A stretch of DNA of 6,303 nt, from NCBI GenBank assembly GCA_030597485.1, contig JAUVRU010000134.1, forward strand, positions 1-6,303, written 5' to 3'. The notes below the pieces were generated by a model, which saw only the letters and a list, made by a program, of their open reading frames with translations, did no database searches and had not been told where the DNA came from. Origin of the DNA: Anaerolineae bacterium. GTDB taxonomy: Bacteria > Chloroflexota > Anaerolineae > 4572-78 > NAK82. Positions 5,034 to 6,303 of this stretch are shown here, one piece after another (within the stretch, counting starts at the first letter, position 1; every line of letters starts with the position of its first letter). The translations under genes and the position numbers were made by a program.

Positions 5034-6089
5034 ATGCAAATGATGAAACCGTCCAATGATGTTGGCATCGTAGGCTACGGGGCCTATGTCCCCCGCTATC
5101 GGCTGCCGGCGACCGAGGTTGCTCGGGTATGGAAGGGTGGCGGGGGGGGACTGCCGGTCAAGGAGAAGGCGGTACCCGGCCTTGACGAAGACACCCTTAC
5201 CATCGCCCTGGAAGCGGCTCGCAATGCCCTGACACGGGCGCAGATAGACCCCCAGCTCATTGGCGCGGTGTGGGTGGGCAGTGAGAGCCATCCCTACGCC
5301 GTCAAGCCGACCAGCACTGTCGTGGCTGAGGCCATCGGAGCCACGCCTTACACTGAGGCAGCGGACTGGGAGTTTGCCTGCAAGGCGGGCACGGAGGCGA
5401 TGCAGGCCGGAATGGGATTCGTGGCCAGCGGCATGGCTTCCTACGTGTTGAGTATCGGAGCCGACACAGCCCAAGGGCGTCCCGGCGATGCGCTGGAGTA
5501 CACGGCAGCGGCTGGCGGTGCGGCCTACCTGATCGGCCCGGCCGGCGAAAGCCTGGCTGTGTTTGAGGGCAGCCTTTCGTATGTCACCGACACCCCGGAT
5601 TTCTGGCGTCGCCCAACCATGCACTATCCCAGTCACGGGCAGCGCTTCACCGGAGAGCCGGCCTATTTCAAGCACGTCATCTCAGCGGCGAGGGACCTGA
5701 TGGAGCAGACGGGGCGGACAGCAGAGGACTTCGCCCACGTGGTGTTGCACCAGCCCAATGCCAAATTCCCGGAGCGCGCAGCCAAGACCCTTGGATTCAA
5801 GCCCGAGCAGTGGGCCACTGGCTTGCTCTGCCCCGTCGTGGGCAACACCTATGCCGGGTCATCCATGCTGGGGCTCACGGCCATCCTGGACGAGGCCGGG
5901 CCCGGTGACACCATATTGGCTGTTTCGTTTGGCTCCGGAGCCGGCAGCGATGCATTCAGCCTTCGCGTCACCGATCTGGTCACCGAGCGACAGCACCTTG
6001 CTCCCCAGACGCAGGATTACATATCTCGTCGGCAAGAGGTTGATTACGCTACCTATGTGCGTTATCGGAAGAAGTTGATAATGAGCTAG
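5034..6089 (+). CDS. mvaS: Hydroxymethylglutaryl-CoA synthase, archaeal type
   Basis: A cytosolic enzyme of 351 residues that condenses acetyl-CoA with acetoacetyl-CoA to give HMG-CoA. The length and motifs are those of the archaeal-type synthase (about 350 residues) rather than the longer eukaryotic form: [16 protein letters not shown] (9-24), [15 protein letters not shown] (79-93) with catalytic Glu84, WEFACKAGT (112-120) with nucleophile Cys116, LHQPNAKFP (238-246) with catalytic His239, and a glycine-rich FGSGAGSD near the C-terminus. All three catalytic residues are present. ATG codons also occur at 5040 and 5043, so the true start may be a few codons later (MKPSNDVG). An 8-G tract (5142-5149) encodes part of a KGGGGGLP loop. 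In archaea this enzyme works in a complex with thiolase and an OB-fold DUF35 protein; the next gene here looks like the thiolase. The symbol follows enzyme function; this type often has none. Confidence 0.95.
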   Translation: MQMMKPSNDVGIVGYGAYVPRYRLPATEVARVWKGGGGGLPVKEKAVPGLDEDTLTIALEAARNALTRAQIDPQLIGAVWVGSESHPYAVKPTSTVVAEAIGATPYTEAADWEFACKAGTEAMQAGMGFVASGMASYVLSIGADTAQGRPGDALEYTAAAGGAAYLIGPAGESLAVFEGSLSYVTDTPDFWRRPTMHYPSHGQRFTGEPAYFKHVISAARDLMEQTGRTAEDFAHVVLHQPNAKFPERAAKTLGFKPEQWATGLLCPVVGNTYAGSSMLGLTAILDEAGPGDTILAVSFGSGAGSDAFSLRVTDLVTERQHLAPQTQDYISRRQEVDYATYVRYRKKLIMS

Positions 6090-6135
6090 ACCGGTCTTGG
6101 GTTGAGGATTCGGGAATGTTGTTGGAGAATCCTGG

Positions 6136-6240
6136 ATAGGACTGGCAGTCCTGATCACGAGTCCTCACACAAGATCAGCCAGTCCGACAGGGACAGCAAA
6201 TCCTGGGGTAGAGTCGCCAATGAAGGACTGCCAGTCCTAT
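6136..6240. repeat. Small element with 17-bp inverted ends, possibly a MITE
   Basis: ATAGGACTGGCAGTCCT (6136-6152) is the exact reverse complement of 6224-6240. Each end is itself nearly palindromic (AGGACT...AGTCCT). The ends can be read as GGACTGGCAGTCC flanked on both outer sides by TA, so the unit could be a roughly 100-bp non-autonomous element with TA target duplication, as for IS630/Tc1-like elements. The interior has no coding capacity but contains CTGATC/GATCAG (6151-6156/6173-6178). A separate inverted repeat, AGGATTC/GAATCCT (6105-6111/6127-6133), lies just to its left and lacks a T tract. Confidence 0.6.
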
Positions 6241-6279
6241 TGTACAGCTCAAGACCCGGCAGGCGGAGACGGTTTTCTA

Positions 6280-6303
6280 ATGCGAGACGTGAGCATCATT
6301 GGC
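6280..6303 (+). CDS. Start of a probable acetyl-CoA acetyltransferase (thiolase), cut by the window edge
   Basis: Only eight codons are visible, reading MRDVSIIG. This is the usual N-terminus of archaeal-type thiolases (M-x-x-V-x-I-I-G-x-G), which commonly follow archaeal-type HMG-CoA synthase and precede an OB-fold DUF35 protein. GGAG (6265-6268) lies 11 bases before the ATG, a slightly long but workable spacing. The role would be acetoacetyl-CoA formation for the synthase. The call rests on eight residues plus gene order. Another enzyme with a similar first strand is possible. Confidence 0.7.

Noticed and set aside
4013..5068. Minus-strand open frame of 351 codons opposite HMG-CoA reductase
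   Set aside because: It is antisense to a clear conserved enzyme with all catalytic residues; the long frame reflects high GC content.
4776..5675. Minus-strand open frame of 299 codons opposite the reductase/synthase junction
   Set aside because: It spans two conserved plus-strand genes and the repeat between them and has no family motif.

Overview
The window reads as chromosomal DNA of a GC-rich bacterium, most likely a member of the Chloroflexota (Roseiflexus- or Anaerolineae-like). This placement is inference. It rests on a bacterial-looking setting (sigma70-type promoters, Shine-Dalgarno sites), an archaeal-type HMG-CoA synthase beside a class II HMG-CoA reductase, a secreted AP-superfamily protein of a style I associate with that phylum, and several small palindromic repeats.

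Layout. (1) 1-457, minus strand: the N-terminal 152 codons of a membrane-anchored or secreted alkaline phosphatase/phosphodiesterase-superfamily protein. It runs off the left edge and carries a tandem palindromic repeat inside its reading frame. (2) 458-676: a divergent intergenic region with one good sigma70-like promoter in each direction. (3) 677-1216, plus: a divergent dTDP-4-dehydrorhamnose 3,5-epimerase (RmlC)-like cupin protein. (4) 1314-2249, minus and convergent with (3): a cation diffusion facilitator whose site residues (N, D, D, D) suggest Mn(II) export. A possible 39-residue ORF or gene remnant lies just upstream of it (2280-2399, minus). (5) 2400-2839: a gene-poor stretch of about 440 bp rich in inverted repeats. 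(6) 2840-3583, plus: a stand-alone SagB/ThcOx-like FMN nitroreductase. (7) 3584-3697: a leader with an extended -10 promoter followed almost at once by an intrinsic terminator-like hairpin. (8) 3698-6303, plus: a mevalonate-entry cluster of class II HMG-CoA reductase, archaeal-type HMG-CoA synthase and the first eight codons of what is probably an acetyl-CoA acetyltransferase (thiolase).

How the genes work together. The right half encodes the entry steps of the mevalonate route to isoprenoids: thiolase makes acetoacetyl-CoA, HMG-CoA synthase adds acetyl-CoA, and HMG-CoA reductase makes mevalonate. Both junctions inside this cluster hold repeats: paired CCCGC-GA-GCGGG hairpins before the synthase, and a roughly 100-bp element with 17-bp inverted ends before the thiolase. 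The left half (phosphodiesterase, epimerase, Mn-type transporter) has no evident functional link to the mevalonate genes.

I found no complete rRNA or tRNA gene, CRISPR array or transposase. The points most worth checking are the promoter-terminator leader of the mevalonate genes, the palindromic element inside the phosphodiesterase gene, the probable loss of a metal-ligand Asp in that protein, the two 8-G tracts, and the small ORF upstream of the transporter.
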